The notes: a model not told the origin generated them from the letters alone. Numbered from the stretch's first letter, positions 34,440-44,397 are shown. The stretch is DNA of 64,000 bases from Roseiarcus sp963696665 (GCA_963696665.1 CAVOLE010000040.1:44951-108950), one strand, 5' to 3'. Numbers and translations: made by a program.

Positions 34440-36071
34440 TCACTGGCTCACAACATGCGACAAGGTCGCCTCGTTGGCGAAGGCGGCGGCGAACAGGGCG
34501 CGGGTGTAATCGTTTTGCGGCGCGCTGAAAACCATCCGCGCTTCGCCGCTCTCGACCACCTTGCCGCGCCGCATCACGATGATCTCGCTCGCCAGCGCCC
34601 GCACGACCCTCAAATCATGGGAAATGAACAGATAGGCGAGGTTGCGGCGACGCTGCAACGCGCGGAGCAGATCGACGATCTGCGCCTGGATCGACATGTC
34701 CAAGGCCGACGTCGGCTCGTCCAGGACGACGAAGCGCGGATCGAGCGCCATCGCGCGAGCAATCGCGATTCGCTGGCGCTGACCGCCGGAAAACTCGTGC
34801 GGATAGCGGTCGAGCGTCGAGGGGTCGAGCCCCGTGTCGGCGAGCGCCTGCTCCACCACGCGGCGCCGCTCGGCGGCGTTCAGTTTCGTCCCCTGCGCGA
34901 TCAGCCCCTCCTCGACGATCTCGGCCACCGACATGCGTGGGCTGAGCGAACCATAAGGGTCCTGGAAGACGATCTGCATTTCGCGCCGCAGCGGCCGCAT
35001 GGCCTTCGAGGTCAGTCCGTCGATCGCGCGCCCGCAATAGACGATCGGTCCTTGCGACCGGATGAGCCGCAGGATTGCGAGGCCAAGCGTAGTTTTTCCT
35101 GAGCCGGATTCGCCCACAACGCCTACGGTCTGCCCTTCCCGGATCACGACCGAAACGCCATCGACGGCCTTCACGTGAGCGACGGTGCGGCGCAGGAATC
35201 CTTTGCGGATCGGAAACCAGACGCGCAGATTGTCGGCGCTGGCGATCGTTGGCGCGGCTTGATCGGCGCGAGGCGGATCGCCCTTGGGCTCGGCCGCGAG
35301 AAGCGCGCGTGTGTAAGGATGGCGGGGATTGGCGAACACGGCGGCGGTTTCGCCGGCTTCGACGATCTTTCCCTGACGCATGACGATCACGTCGTCGGCG
35401 ATGCGCCGGACGATATTGAGATCGTGGGTGATGAACAGCATCGCCATGCCGAGCCGTTCCTGCAGGTCCTTGAGCAGCTTGAGGATCTGCGCCTGCACGG
35501 TGACGTCGAGCGCCGTCGTCGGCTCGTCGGCGATCAAAAGATCGGGACGATTGGCGAGCGCCATGGCGATCATCACCCGCTGGCGCTGTCCGCCGGAGAG
35601 CTGGTGGGGATAGGCGCCAAGCCTTTGCGCCGGATCGACGATGCCGACCTCGGTCAAAAGTTCGACGATCTTCGCAGGCGTGACGGCGGCGCGCCCGTGA
35701 TGGAGCGCAATGATCTCGCCGATTTGCCGCTCGATCGTATGGAGCGGATTGAGCGACGTCATCGGCTCCTGAAACACCATGGTGACGGCTGAACCGCGCA
35801 TCGCGCGCAATTCGTCGACGGACATTTTGATGACGTCGCGGCCGCGGAAAAAGATTTCGCCGGTCGGATAGCTTGCCGCCGGCTGCGGCAAGAGGCGCAC
35901 GATCGCCTGGGCGGTGACGGTCTTGCCCGAACCGGATTTGCCGACCAGCGCCAGCGCGCGGCCCTTCTTGACCTCAAAGGAAACGCGATCGACGACCGTG
36001 TGGCGCTCGCCGCCTTGTGCGAAGGCGATCGACAGCTCGCGAACGTCGAGAAGCGGCTCGGCTTCGCTCAC
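34440..36071 (-). CDS. yejF: Oligopeptide/microcin C ABC importer, ATPase YejF
   Basis: About 543 residues with two ATP-binding cassettes in tandem. First Walker A VGKSGSGKTVTAQAI and signature LSGGQRQRVMIAMAL; second Walker A VGESGSGKTTLGLAI and signature FSGGQRQRIAIARAM, each with a Walker B (LLIADEPTTALD, FVVLDEPTSALD). YejABEF imports short peptides and, in Escherichia coli, microcin C. The GTG start overlaps the yejE stop (GTGA at 36068-36071), so expression is coupled; a longer frame to 36176 exists inside yejE and is not favoured. Confidence 0.9.
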   Translation of the reverse strand: MSEAEPLLDVRELSIAFAQGGERHTVVDRVSFEVKKGRALALVGKSGSGKTVTAQAIVRLLPQPAASYPTGEIFFRGRDVIKMSVDELRAMRGSAVTMVFQEPMTSLNPLHTIERQIGEIIALHHGRAAVTPAKIVELLTEVGIVDPAQRLGAYPHQLSGGQRQRVMIAMALANRPDLLIADEPTTALDVTVQAQILKLLKDLQERLGMAMLFITHDLNIVRRIADDVIVMRQGKIVEAGETAAVFANPRHPYTRALLAAEPKGDPPRADQAAPTIASADNLRVWFPIRKGFLRRTVAHVKAVDGVSVVIREGQTVGVVGESGSGKTTLGLAILRLIRSQGPIVYCGRAIDGLTSKAMRPLRREMQIVFQDPYGSLSPRMSVAEIVEEGLIAQGTKLNAAERRRVVEQALADTGLDPSTLDRYPHEFSGGQRQRIAIARAMALDPRFVVLDEPTSALDMSIQAQIVDLLRALQRRRNLAYLFISHDLRVVRALASEIIVMRRGKVVESGEARMVFSAPQNDYTRALFAAAFANEATLSHVVSQ

Positions 36072-37324
36072 GAGAACGTCTTTCTCGGATCGAAAGCGTC
36101 GCGCACCGCCTCGCCGATGAAAATGAGAAGCGAAAGCATGAGCGCCGTCACCGCGAAAGCGGAGAGGCCGATCCATGGCGCCGACAGGTTGGACTTGCCC
36201 TGCAACAGAAGCTCGCCCAGCGAGGGCGAGCCGGGCGGCATGCCAAGACCGAGAAAGTCAAGCGAAGTGAGCGTGCTGATGGAGGAATTGACGATGAACG
36301 GCAGGAAGGTCAGCGTCGCCACCATCGCGTTCGGCAGCACGTGTTTGATGATGATTTTGGTGTTGGAGAGGCCAAGCGCGCGGGCGGCGTTGACATATTC
36401 GAAATTGCGCGCGCGCAGGAACTCGGCTCTCACGAGATGAACGAGGCTCACCCAGGAGAACAATAGCAGGATCGTCAGGAGGACGAAGAAACTCGGCGCC
36501 AGGATCGCCGACAGGATGATGAGAATGTAAAGGTGCGGCAGCGACGACCAGATTTCGATCACCCGCTGCATCGTGAGATCGAGCCAGCCGCCGAAATAGC
36601 CCTGCACCGCGCCGGCGAAGACGCCGATCACAGATGAAACTCCAGCGAGCGTGAGCCCGAACAGAATCGAGATGCGGAAGCCGTAGATGAGTTGGGCGAC
36701 GATGTCGTGCCCGTCCTGATCGGAGCCGAGCCAGAGCGGCTCAAGTTTACTGCACGGTCGCGGGACGGTCGCGGCGTCCTTGACCCTTTGCTTCTCGAGC
36801 GCGGCGCGGCATTGCACGTCGGTCAGCATCCAGGTCGGCGGCGTCGGCAGCGGCGTCGGCGGGTCGAGGATCGTGGTCGAGTTGGCGAAGCGGATCGGCG
36901 GCCAGATCATCCATCCATGCGCCTTGATCTCGTCGGCGATGAAGGGGTCGCGAAAGTCCGCGCGCGCCTGGAAGCCCCCGAACTTATCCTCCGGATAGTC
37001 GAAGAGGACCGGGAAAAGAATTTCGCCCTTGTAAGAGGCGATCAAGGGCCGATCGTTGGCGATGAACTCGGCAAAGAGAGAGGCGATGAACAGGACCAGA
37101 AAGATCCAAAACGACCACGCGCCGCGCTTGTTGCGGCGGAAATTGTCGAGCCGCCGCTGGTTCATCGGCGAGAGCCAGGGCCGCCTCTCCAAGCCCGCGC
37201 GTTCTTTCGCCTGCTCCCACGTATCCGCCTGTTCGTCGAGCGGAAGGGCGCGGCCTGCCACGTCTCCGGGTTCGGGCGCAGTGTCGGATGGAGGAGCCAA
37301 GCGGTCCGTATCGACCAAGCTCAC
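36068..37324 (-). CDS. yejE: ABC importer permease YejE
   Basis: A 418-residue permease. A long cytoplasmic N-terminus leads to SPMNQRRLDNFRRNKRGAWSFWIFLVLFIASLFAEFIAND; a large insertion between the first helix and the permease core (residues about 100-215) is typical of YejE; the core has GSDQDGHDIVAQLIYGFRISILFGL, and the EAA loop VNAARALGLSNTKIIIKHVLPNA for contact with YejF. GTG start overlapping the yejB stop (GTGA at 37321-37324). Confidence 0.92.
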   Translation of the reverse strand: MSLVDTDRLAPPSDTAPEPGDVAGRALPLDEQADTWEQAKERAGLERRPWLSPMNQRRLDNFRRNKRGAWSFWIFLVLFIASLFAEFIANDRPLIASYKGEILFPVLFDYPEDKFGGFQARADFRDPFIADEIKAHGWMIWPPIRFANSTTILDPPTPLPTPPTWMLTDVQCRAALEKQRVKDAATVPRPCSKLEPLWLGSDQDGHDIVAQLIYGFRISILFGLTLAGVSSVIGVFAGAVQGYFGGWLDLTMQRVIEIWSSLPHLYILIILSAILAPSFFVLLTILLLFSWVSLVHLVRAEFLRARNFEYVNAARALGLSNTKIIIKHVLPNAMVATLTFLPFIVNSSISTLTSLDFLGLGMPPGSPSLGELLLQGKSNLSAPWIGLSAFAVTALMLSLLIFIGEAVRDAFDPRKTFS

Positions 37325-38421
37325 ACCTCGCGCGTTTCAAAATCGATGCGCGGATCGATCCAGGTGTAGGTGAGGTCGGAAATCAGGTTCACCACGAGGC
37401 CGATCAGCGCGAAGATATAGAGGTTCGCAAGCACCACCGGATAATCGCGCTGAATGAGCGAATCGTAAGAGAGATAGCCGAGACCGTCGAGCGAGAACAC
37501 CTGTTCGATCAGAAGCGAGCCGGTGAAGAACGCGCCGATGAAGGCGCCGGGGAATCCGGCGATGACGATCAGCATCGCATTGCGGAACACGTGGCCATAG
37601 AGAACGCGGCGCTCGGTCAGGCCCTTCATGCGCGCAGTCTGCACGTAGGACTTCTTGATCTCGTCGAGAAAGGAATTCTTGGTGAGCAATGTCGAGGTTG
37701 CGAACGAGCCGAGCACCAGCGACGTCACCGGCAGCGTGATGTGCCAGAGATAGTCGAGAATCTTCTGCGGCCAGCTCAGGTCGGCGAAATTGTCGGAAGT
37801 CAGACCGCGGAGCGGAAAGATCTGCCAGAACGAGCCGCCGCAGAACAGCACGACCAGCAAGACCGCGAATAGAAAACTCGGGATCGCATAGCCGAAGATC
37901 ACCAGCGCGGAGGTGACCGTGTCAAAGCGGGAGCCGTCCTTCACCGCCTTTCGAATGCCGAGCGGAATCGAGATCGCGTAGGAGATGACGGTCATCCACA
38001 TGCCGAGCGAAATCGAGACCGGCAGTTTTTCCTTGATCAGCTCGAGCACCGGGACGTCGCGATAGTAGCTCTTGCCGAAATTGAAGGTCGAATAGTCGCG
38101 CACCAGAATCCAGAACCGCTCGAGCACGGGCTTGTCGAAGCCGTATTGTTTCTCGAGTTCCTTGATGAATTTCGGATCGAGGCCTTGCGATCCGCGATAG
38201 CGCGACGAGATGTCGCCCCCGGCCTGCGCGATCCCGGCGCCGATCTGGCCGCCGCCGCCTCCGAACTGCGCGGTCGAGCTTTGGTCCGCGCCCTGCAGCT
38301 GCGCGATCGCGCGCTCGACTGGGCCGCCGGGCACGAATTGCACGATGGCGAAAGAAACGGCCATGATCCCGAGGATGGTCGGGATCATCAGCAAGAGCCG
38401 GCGCAGGATGTAGGCGAGCAT
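37321..38421 (-). CDS. yejB: ABC importer permease YejB
   Basis: A 366-residue permease of the DppB type. N-terminal MLAYILRRLLLMIPTILGIMAVSFAIVQFVPGGP, then the Gly/Gln-rich insert (about 45-70) found in YejB, the NFGKSYYRDVPVLELIKEKLPVSISLG segment, and the EAA loop YVQTARMKGLTERRVLYGHVFRNAM. It forms the membrane channel with YejE. The gene lies 40 bases downstream of yejA. Confidence 0.92.
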   Translation of the reverse strand: MLAYILRRLLLMIPTILGIMAVSFAIVQFVPGGPVERAIAQLQGADQSSTAQFGGGGGQIGAGIAQAGGDISSRYRGSQGLDPKFIKELEKQYGFDKPVLERFWILVRDYSTFNFGKSYYRDVPVLELIKEKLPVSISLGMWMTVISYAISIPLGIRKAVKDGSRFDTVTSALVIFGYAIPSFLFAVLLVVLFCGGSFWQIFPLRGLTSDNFADLSWPQKILDYLWHITLPVTSLVLGSFATSTLLTKNSFLDEIKKSYVQTARMKGLTERRVLYGHVFRNAMLIVIAGFPGAFIGAFFTGSLLIEQVFSLDGLGYLSYDSLIQRDYPVVLANLYIFALIGLVVNLISDLTYTWIDPRIDFETREV

Positions 38422-38461
38422 GCCGCGTCAGCCGGTCTCAGCGGGACCAAGAGGCAAGCGC

Positions 38462-40330
38462 CTATCCCAGGCCAATGGTCTTGGCCTTCGCTTCGTCCCA
38501 CCACCAGGTGCCGGGCGCGCCGGTGCTGAGTCGCGGCTGCTTCTCAGGCCGCGAAAACGCGTCCCAGTGTGCGACCCATGCGGTGTCGCGATACCACATC
38601 GGGACCCAATAATGGCCGGCGCGTAAGCACCGGTCGAGCGCTCGGCAGGCCGTGTTGAGCTCCTCCCGCGATTTCGCCGTGGCGATCTTTTCAACCAGCG
38701 CGTCCAGGACCGGATCGGAGACGCCGGCGAGATTCCGGGACGCGTTCTGCTTGGCGGACTCGGACGTATAGACGTTGCGGAGGTCGACCCCTGGCGTGAG
38801 CGTCCCGCCGGAGGCCGCGGTCACCACGTCGAAGTCAAACGCGTCGGTGCGGCTCTTGTATTGAGCCGGGTCAACGATGCGGATGTTCCCCTGTATACCG
38901 AGCTTACCGAGATTCTGGATGAACGGCATGGTGTGCGGCTGGAGCGCGGGATTGCTGTCGAGGAACTCGATGGTCAAAGGCTTGCCGTCCGGCAGCTTCA
39001 TCACCGAGCCGTCGCGCTTGCACCCCGCCGCTAGGAAGAGGTCATAGGCCTGCTTGAGCAGCTTGCGGTCGGAGCCCGAGCCGTCGCTTTCCGGCGGCAC
39101 ATAGGGCTCGTCAAAGACGGCGGGCGCGAGCTTGCCGCGGAGCGGCTCGAGCAGTTTGATCTCGTCCGGGCCCGGCTTACCCTTCGCCTCCATGTCGGTG
39201 TTGGGAAAGTAAGAGATGATCCGCTTATAGGCGGAGTACATGATGTTCTTGTTGGTCCAGTCGAAGTCGAAGCAAAGGCCGATCGCTTCGCGCACGCGCG
39301 GATCCTTGAACTGATCGCGACGCGTGTTGAGATACCAGCCCTGGATGGCGGAGGGGGCGCCGTTGTGCAGGGTCTCCTTCTTCACCCGGCCCTCCTTGAC
39401 GGCGGGAAAGTCGTAGGAGGTGGCCCAGAAGCGCGAGGTGTACTCCTCGTGATAATTGATCGCTCCCGCCTTGAACGCCTCGAACGCGACCTGGCGCTCA
39501 CGATAATATTCGAAGCGCAGGCGATCGAAATTGTTCTGGCCCAGGTTGACCGGCAATTTTGCGCCCCAATAGCTGGGATCGCGCGCATATTCGATGAATC
39601 GACCCTGTTCGAACGTCTTGACCTTATAGGGGCCTGAACCGAGCGGCGCATCGAGGGTCGCGGCAGTGAAATCGCGCCCCTTCCACCACGCGGCGGAAAA
39701 GACCGGCATGCCGACGACGATCAGATGCGCGTCCCGGCTGCGGCCCTGAACAAAGCGCACATGGACGACGTCATCGCCTTCCGCTTCGGCCTTATCCACC
39801 TCCCTCAGGAGCTCTGCGTAGATCGGATGGCCCTTCTCCTTCAGCACATTGAGCGAAAAGGCGACATCCGCCGCCGTCACTTTCGCGCCGTCAAAGAAGC
39901 GCGCCTGCGGACGCAGCCGGAAGCGGTAGTCGAGCTCGTCGGGCGAAACCCTGACCGATTGGGCGAGCAGCCCATAGACGGAATCGGGTTCGTCGCCGTT
40001 GGCGGTCATCAGCGTGTCGAAGGTGGCCGACATGCCGGCCGCGCCGTTGCCCTTCCAGGAATAGATGTTGAGCGTGTCGAACGTGTCGAAGTTCTGGTTG
40101 CCGCTCGTTCCGGTGATCTGCAGCGACAAGAGGCCGCCGGCCGGCGCATTCGGGTTGACGTAGGAAAAATGCGGGAAGTCCGGCGGCAAACCGAGATCGC
40201 CGAAAGACGACAGGCCGTGCGTTTCGATGGAAGCGTCGGCCAGCGCGGCGAACGGGCGCCAAACGAGCGCCGCCAGCGCCCCGCTCGCGCCGGCCTTCAA
40301 CGCCGCCCTGCGGGTTATTCTCATGGCCAT
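38462..40330 (-). CDS. yejA: ABC importer peptide-binding protein YejA
   Basis: A 622-residue solute-binding protein of the SBP_bac_5 family. The N-terminus RITRRAALKAGASGALAALVW has a twin-arginine motif followed by a hydrophobic run, so export by Tat is likely. GLSSFGDLGLPPDFPHFSYVNPNAPAGG and YRFRLRPQARFFDGAKVTAADVAFSLNVLKEKGHPIY are typical of YejA, which is larger than most peptide-binding proteins. First gene of yejABEF, here all on the minus strand in the order A-B-E-F. Confidence 0.92.
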   Translation of the reverse strand: MAMRITRRAALKAGASGALAALVWRPFAALADASIETHGLSSFGDLGLPPDFPHFSYVNPNAPAGGLLSLQITGTSGNQNFDTFDTLNIYSWKGNGAAGMSATFDTLMTANGDEPDSVYGLLAQSVRVSPDELDYRFRLRPQARFFDGAKVTAADVAFSLNVLKEKGHPIYAELLREVDKAEAEGDDVVHVRFVQGRSRDAHLIVVGMPVFSAAWWKGRDFTAATLDAPLGSGPYKVKTFEQGRFIEYARDPSYWGAKLPVNLGQNNFDRLRFEYYRERQVAFEAFKAGAINYHEEYTSRFWATSYDFPAVKEGRVKKETLHNGAPSAIQGWYLNTRRDQFKDPRVREAIGLCFDFDWTNKNIMYSAYKRIISYFPNTDMEAKGKPGPDEIKLLEPLRGKLAPAVFDEPYVPPESDGSGSDRKLLKQAYDLFLAAGCKRDGSVMKLPDGKPLTIEFLDSNPALQPHTMPFIQNLGKLGIQGNIRIVDPAQYKSRTDAFDFDVVTAASGGTLTPGVDLRNVYTSESAKQNASRNLAGVSDPVLDALVEKIATAKSREELNTACRALDRCLRAGHYWVPMWYRDTAWVAHWDAFSRPEKQPRLSTGAPGTWWWDEAKAKTIGLG

Positions 40331-40530
40331 CGAATCGTCCGCCTCATGGCTGCCACTGCGCGATGTACCGCGGCTTGGCGCTCTTCGCCAGCTAGAGCGG
40401 CGAAAACGAGGCGCCAGCGGCCAAGTTGCTTGGAAAGCGGGTTAAACTTCGTCCATGAAGTTCGCCAGGCGCTTTAGGCGAACTCGGCGCCCTTGCCTTC
40501 CGCGCTTCCGACGGTCTTATACGTGCGCCC

Positions 40531-41739
40531 ATGGAGATTCGCGAGACAATCGCCAACGATGCCGAACGGATGGCTGGCGTGACCGCGCCTAAGAGCGCCC
40601 CGGCTCGTCTTAAGATCGACCTCGGCGCGCTGGCCGACAACTGGCGCGAATTGGCGCGTCGATCGGCGCCGGGGCGCTGCGCCGCCGTCGTCAAGGCCAA
40701 CGCTTACGGGACCGGCGTCTCGGAGGCCGCTCCCGCGCTGTGGGGAGCGGGGGCGCGCATTTTCTTCGTCGCTCATTTCAGCGAAGGGGTTGCGGCGCGC
40801 CGGGCGCTGCCGGCTCAGGCTCAGATCTATGTGCTGAACGGCCTCGAGAGCGAGGCCGATCCAAAGGACTATGTGGAGCATCGCCTCGCGCCCGTGATCG
40901 GCGGCGAAGAGGAGCTGGCCCGCTGGTCCGCCTTCGCCACGCAACGCGGCAGGTCCTCGCGCTCCGCTTTGCATCTCGACACCGGCATGAACCGGCTCGG
41001 CTTCGAGTCTCTCGCTCGCCTCCAAGTCGCGATGGAGACACATGGGCCCATGAGCGGGGCCGATCTCTTGATCAGCCACTTCGTCTCGTCCGAAATCCCA
41101 GGCGATCCCATCACCTCCGCGCAGATCGAGCGATTCGAGGCCGCCCGCGCGGCTTTCCCGCGCCTTGCCGCCTCGCTCGCCAACTCGTCCGGCATGTTCC
41201 TGAGCCAACGCCCGATCTATGACCTGGCGCGGCCGGGCTATGCGCTCTACGGCGGCAATCCGACGCCGGGCCGCCCGAACCCGATGCATGCCGTGGTCAC
41301 GGTGACCGCGGCGATCCAGCAGATACGCTCAATCGAGGCGGGCATGACCTGCGGCTACAACGCGCAGTGGACAGCCAAGCGCCCGACCCGGCTCGCCACC
41401 CTGCTCATCGGCTATGCCGACGGCCTGCCGCGCGGCGCCGGCGCAACCGATGCGAGGCCGGGCGCTGAGATTGCAGTCGCCGGCCGCCGGTGTCCACTGG
41501 TCGGGCGCGTCTCAATGGACCTCGCCATCGTCGACGTCACCGACCTGCCCGAGGACGCCGTCCGGGCGGGCGATCGGGTCCAATTCATCGGCCCGACGAT
41601 CGACCTCGACGACTTCGCCGCCCGCAGCGGGACGATCGGCTATCACCTGCTGACCAGCTTAGGCCCTCGCTACCAGCGCGAGTATGTCGGGTGGCGGTCA
41701 AGCCAAAAGGCCGGGCCCATGGATACAAATGCGGCGTGA
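40531..41739 (+). CDS. alr: Alanine racemase
   Basis: A 402-residue PLP enzyme making D-alanine for peptidoglycan. Lys in CAAVVKANAYGTGV binds PLP; LHLDTGMNRLGF, PIYDLARPGYALYGG and the second catalytic-residue region (RLATLLIGYADGLPRGAG, VGRVSMDLAIVDVTDLPEDAVRAGD, GTIGYHLLTSLGPRYQREYVG) are complete. The last 15 or so residues (SSQKAGPMDTNAA) run close to an IS481 remnant that begins at 41787, but the enzyme core is intact. Confidence 0.92.
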   Translation: MEIRETIANDAERMAGVTAPKSAPARLKIDLGALADNWRELARRSAPGRCAAVVKANAYGTGVSEAAPALWGAGARIFFVAHFSEGVAARRALPAQAQIYVLNGLESEADPKDYVEHRLAPVIGGEEELARWSAFATQRGRSSRSALHLDTGMNRLGFESLARLQVAMETHGPMSGADLLISHFVSSEIPGDPITSAQIERFEAARAAFPRLAASLANSSGMFLSQRPIYDLARPGYALYGGNPTPGRPNPMHAVVTVTAAIQQIRSIEAGMTCGYNAQWTAKRPTRLATLLIGYADGLPRGAGATDARPGAEIAVAGRRCPLVGRVSMDLAIVDVTDLPEDAVRAGDRVQFIGPTIDLDDFAARSGTIGYHLLTSLGPRYQREYVGWRSSQKAGPMDTNAA

Positions 41740-41786
41740 CTTACGCCTCAGCAATCCAATAAACAAAGAAAAATGAGCGGCCCGAG

Positions 41787-42491
41787 ACATGGGTGACAGT
41801 TTGTACCGGACACATGGGTGACACCTACCGCCAGCCATGCCTGGCGGTAGGTGTCGATGCCCTGGAAGGAGTGTTCGGTCATGGAGGAGCGTCTTCGGTT
41901 CGTTGCGCGCCTTTTGGAAGGCGAAGCGATGAGCGAGGTCTGCCGGGAGTTCGGCGTCTCGCGCAAGACCGGTTACAAGATTTTCGAGCGTTACAAGGAC
42001 CACGGCCTCGAGGCGCTTTCGGACCGGTCGCGGCGGCCGATCCGCTACGCCGACCAGCTGCCGGGGCAGATCGAAAGCCTGATCGTGCGCTGCAAGCAGG
42101 AGAAGCCTCACTGGGGGCGCCCGCAAGATCAGGGAGGTGTTGGTTCGCAAGCTGGATGGCCACTTTCGCGTGCCCGCCAAGAGCACGATCCACGCCGTCC
42201 TGCACCGGCATGGCCTGGTCAAGGGGATCGGCAGGCTGCGACGTCGGGCCGAGGGAACGCCGCTATCCCAGGGACTTGCTCCGCATCAACGTCTCGACCG
42301 TCCTCGCCGGCCAGCATCTCGAAATCAAGCAGGTCGACGACGGCGTTTGGATCGTCAGCTTCATGAGTTACGATCTTGGCTTCATCGATCTGGAGCAGAA
42401 AACCTTGCAACCCCTCGACAACCCGTTCGGCCCGAGGTTGTCACCCATGTCTGTTGTCACCCATGTCTTAGGCACAATCTGTCACCCATGT
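41787..42491. mobile_element. IS481-type element remnant with repeated termini
   Basis: A 705-base element bounded by the word ACATGGGTGACA: two copies in direct order on the left (41787-41798, 41812-41823) and three inverted copies on the right (42439-42450, 42455-42466, 42480-42491). Inside is the broken transposase described separately. A full IS481 element would be over 1 kb, so the catalytic centre has been lost. It ends 23 bases before tRNA-Gly. Confidence 0.7.
41881..42430 (+). pseudogene. IS481-family transposase, internally deleted and frameshifted
   Basis: The N-terminal HTH region EERLRFVARLLEGEAMSEVCREFGVSRKTGYKIFERYKDHGLEAL and SRRPIRYADQLPGQIESLIVRCKQEKPHWG is intact to about 42120. 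A frame change then gives VLVRKLDGHFRVPAKSTIHAVLHRHGLVK. The DDE catalytic part is missing, and a third segment (LRINVSTVLAGQHLEIKQVDDGVWIVSFMSYDLGFIDLEQ) is the C-terminal tail. It cannot be active. Confidence 0.75.
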
Positions 42492-42514
42492 ATCCGGGCC
42501 GGACAAAACTGGAT

Positions 42515-42588
42515 TGGAGCGGGTGAAGGGAATCGAACCCTCGTATTCAGCTTGGAAGGCTGCTGCTCTACCATTAAGCTACACCCGC
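42515..42588 (-). tRNA. tRNA-Gly (anticodon TCC)
   Basis: On the minus strand a 74-base cloverleaf: acceptor GCGGGTG pairs with CACCCGC, D-arm GCTTAATGGTAGAGC, anticodon stem around loop CTTCCAA (anticodon TCC), T-loop GGTTCGATTCC and an encoded CCA end. The match to known tRNA-Gly(TCC) is strong. Confidence 0.93.
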
Positions 42589-42837
42589 AATTTCAAATAT
42601 TTAAGTTTCTATCCCAGCCGGTTTTGGCGCTTTTCCGGCGCGGAAATCACGGCTGCTTTAACGAAGACAGCCTACTCGCACAAGACATCCGTGACAATCG
42701 GGGCCGGCCAGGGGCGATTTGTGTCGAAGCGATTCCTGTCGATAGCGAATGAAGTTGTCCGGTTTTGGTAGCCCATCAAATGTCCGCTTCTTCTGGTTCT
42801 GTTCTCCTGTGGGCGGGGTGGGCAAGCGGAGGCTTGC

Positions 42838-44345
42838 CAGACCGCTGACAAACCCCGTCATTGTTCGGCGGGGTTTGTTTTTTTTGTGGGGGAGTGGGCG
42901 GGTGGAGCGCCGTGCCTTGCTGTCTCAGGCTGTGGGGGCGAGCCGTGTGGCGGCGGAGAGGGCGATCTTCTTCATGTTCTGCGCGGCGGCGGCCATCAGG
43001 CATTGACACTGGACCCGCACGAGGCCGCGGAACCGGGCGTAGCGATGGCCGAAGAGCTGCTTGGCGTCGGCGAAGGATCGCTCCACTGTCTCCTTGCGCC
43101 GCGCGTAGACGCGCTTGCCCCAATCGGTGAGGCGGCGGGCGTCCGTGCGCTCGCGCGCGTCCTGCCAGACATGGCGGGTGATGGTCCGCTCGGCCTTGCC
43201 GTTCGTCGTGCACGAGGCGAGCTGCGGGCAAGCCGAGCAGATCTTTCGATCCGAGCGATAATGGCGATAGCCGTCGCGGTCGGTCAGCGCATAGGTCAAG
43301 GGCTGGCCTTGCGGGCAGCGATAGACGTCGTTCTCGCGATCGTAAGCGAACCGGCTTCGGCGCATCATGCCCGGCCTCGGCGGGGTCGGCGCGCGATAGC
43401 CGGTGACGCCGGCGATCCCCCGGTCTTCAAGGCCCTTGGCGATGGCGGCGGAGGCGTAGCCTGCGTCCAGCCCGACCGCCGTCACCGCTAAGCCGAAGCG
43501 CTCACGCTGCCGATCGAGCCGTTCAAGATAGGGAATGCTGTCGTGGACATTGGCGGGCGTGGCGTAGGTGTCGGTGATGAGGCCAAGGCGTCCATCGACA
43601 GTGCGGTGGTCGAGATAGAAGAAGCCCTTCGGCTTGCCGTCCCGCACCATGTAGCCGGCTTGCGGGTCGCTCCGGCTGACCTTGGTCTCCTTCACCTCCG
43701 GCTCGCGCGGCGCGGGCGCGAGCGGCTTAAGCCGGTGCGCGGCGCGATCCTCCTCGACCGCCGCGTCAAGCGCCTCCCAATAGGCCGCTCGCGACTTGGC
43801 TGCGGGCTCAAGATCGAACTTGTTCTTGTTGGCGCTGGCCTTGAGATGGGTCGAATTGGTGTAGAGCGTCGTTCCCTCAATCAGGCCAAGCGCCATCGCC
43901 TGCTCGACAATGCGGTCGAAAATCGCCTGCGGGATCGAAGCGTCCTGATAACGCCGCCTTCGGTTCTGGCTCAGCGTCGAGGCGTCGAACACCGGATCGG
44001 TCAGTTTGAGCCCGAGAAACCAGCGATAGGCGACGTTGACCTCGATCTCGCGGATAAGCTGCCGCTCCGAACGGACGCCGAACAGATAGCCGACGAACAG
44101 GGCCTTGAACATCAGCGTCGGATCGAGCGGCGGGCGCCCGTTGTCGGCGCAGTAGAGCGGCGCCGTCAGATCGTGAATGAAGGAAAAATCGACCGCCGCC
44201 TCAATCTTGCGAACAAGGTGATCGGCCGGAACCAGCTGCTCCAGGCTAACGATCTCAAGCGAAGTCTGAACCGGGCCAGGACGACGAATCATAGCCAACT
44301 GAATGAAAAACCCCTGGCCAAAGCCAGGGGTTTGTCAGCGGTCTG
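42838..44345 (-). mobile_element. IS1182-family insertion sequence, intact
   Basis: A 1508-base element with perfect 19-bp terminal inverted repeats CAGACCGCTGACAAACCCC (42838-42856 and 44327-44345). Each end carries a terminator-like hairpin just inside: CAAACCCCG(n)CGGGGTTTG followed by a T-run at the left, AAACCCCTGGC(n)GCCAGGGGTTT at the right. The left boundary abuts an inverted repeat GGCAAGC/GCTTGCC, a palindromic kind of target this family often prefers. Confidence 0.85.
42925..44298 (-). CDS. IS1182-family transposase
   Basis: A 457-residue DDE transposase. N-terminal VQTSLEIVSLEQLVPADHLVRKIEAAVDFSFIHDLTAPLYCADNGRPPLDPTLMFKALFVGYLFGVRSERQLIREIEVN is diagnostic of IS1182/IS5-related enzymes; the catalytic core carries TLYTNSTHLKASANKNKF, LITDTYATPANVHDSIPYLERLD and GLDAGYASAAIAKGLEDRGI; a cysteine cluster (KICSACPQLASC) and the C-terminal ERSFADAKQLFGHRYARFRGL motif complete it. 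Full length and undamaged, so this copy may still be mobile. Confidence 0.92.
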   Translation of the reverse strand: MAMIRRPGPVQTSLEIVSLEQLVPADHLVRKIEAAVDFSFIHDLTAPLYCADNGRPPLDPTLMFKALFVGYLFGVRSERQLIREIEVNVAYRWFLGLKLTDPVFDASTLSQNRRRRYQDASIPQAIFDRIVEQAMALGLIEGTTLYTNSTHLKASANKNKFDLEPAAKSRAAYWEALDAAVEEDRAAHRLKPLAPAPREPEVKETKVSRSDPQAGYMVRDGKPKGFFYLDHRTVDGRLGLITDTYATPANVHDSIPYLERLDRQRERFGLAVTAVGLDAGYASAAIAKGLEDRGIAGVTGYRAPTPPRPGMMRRSRFAYDRENDVYRCPQGQPLTYALTDRDGYRHYRSDRKICSACPQLASCTTNGKAERTITRHVWQDARERTDARRLTDWGKRVYARRKETVERSFADAKQLFGHRYARFRGLVRVQCQCLMAAAAQNMKKIALSAATRLAPTA

Positions 44346-44397
44346 AAGGGCCGGAGGCTTGTCCATGCCGTCCACGGGGCTACGTCGCCGAGCGGAT

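Noticed and set aside
42480..42491. CRISPR-like repeat from the repeated GTCACCCATGT words
   Set aside because: Only a few copies with irregular gaps and inverted partners at the other end of a transposase remnant; they are IS termini.
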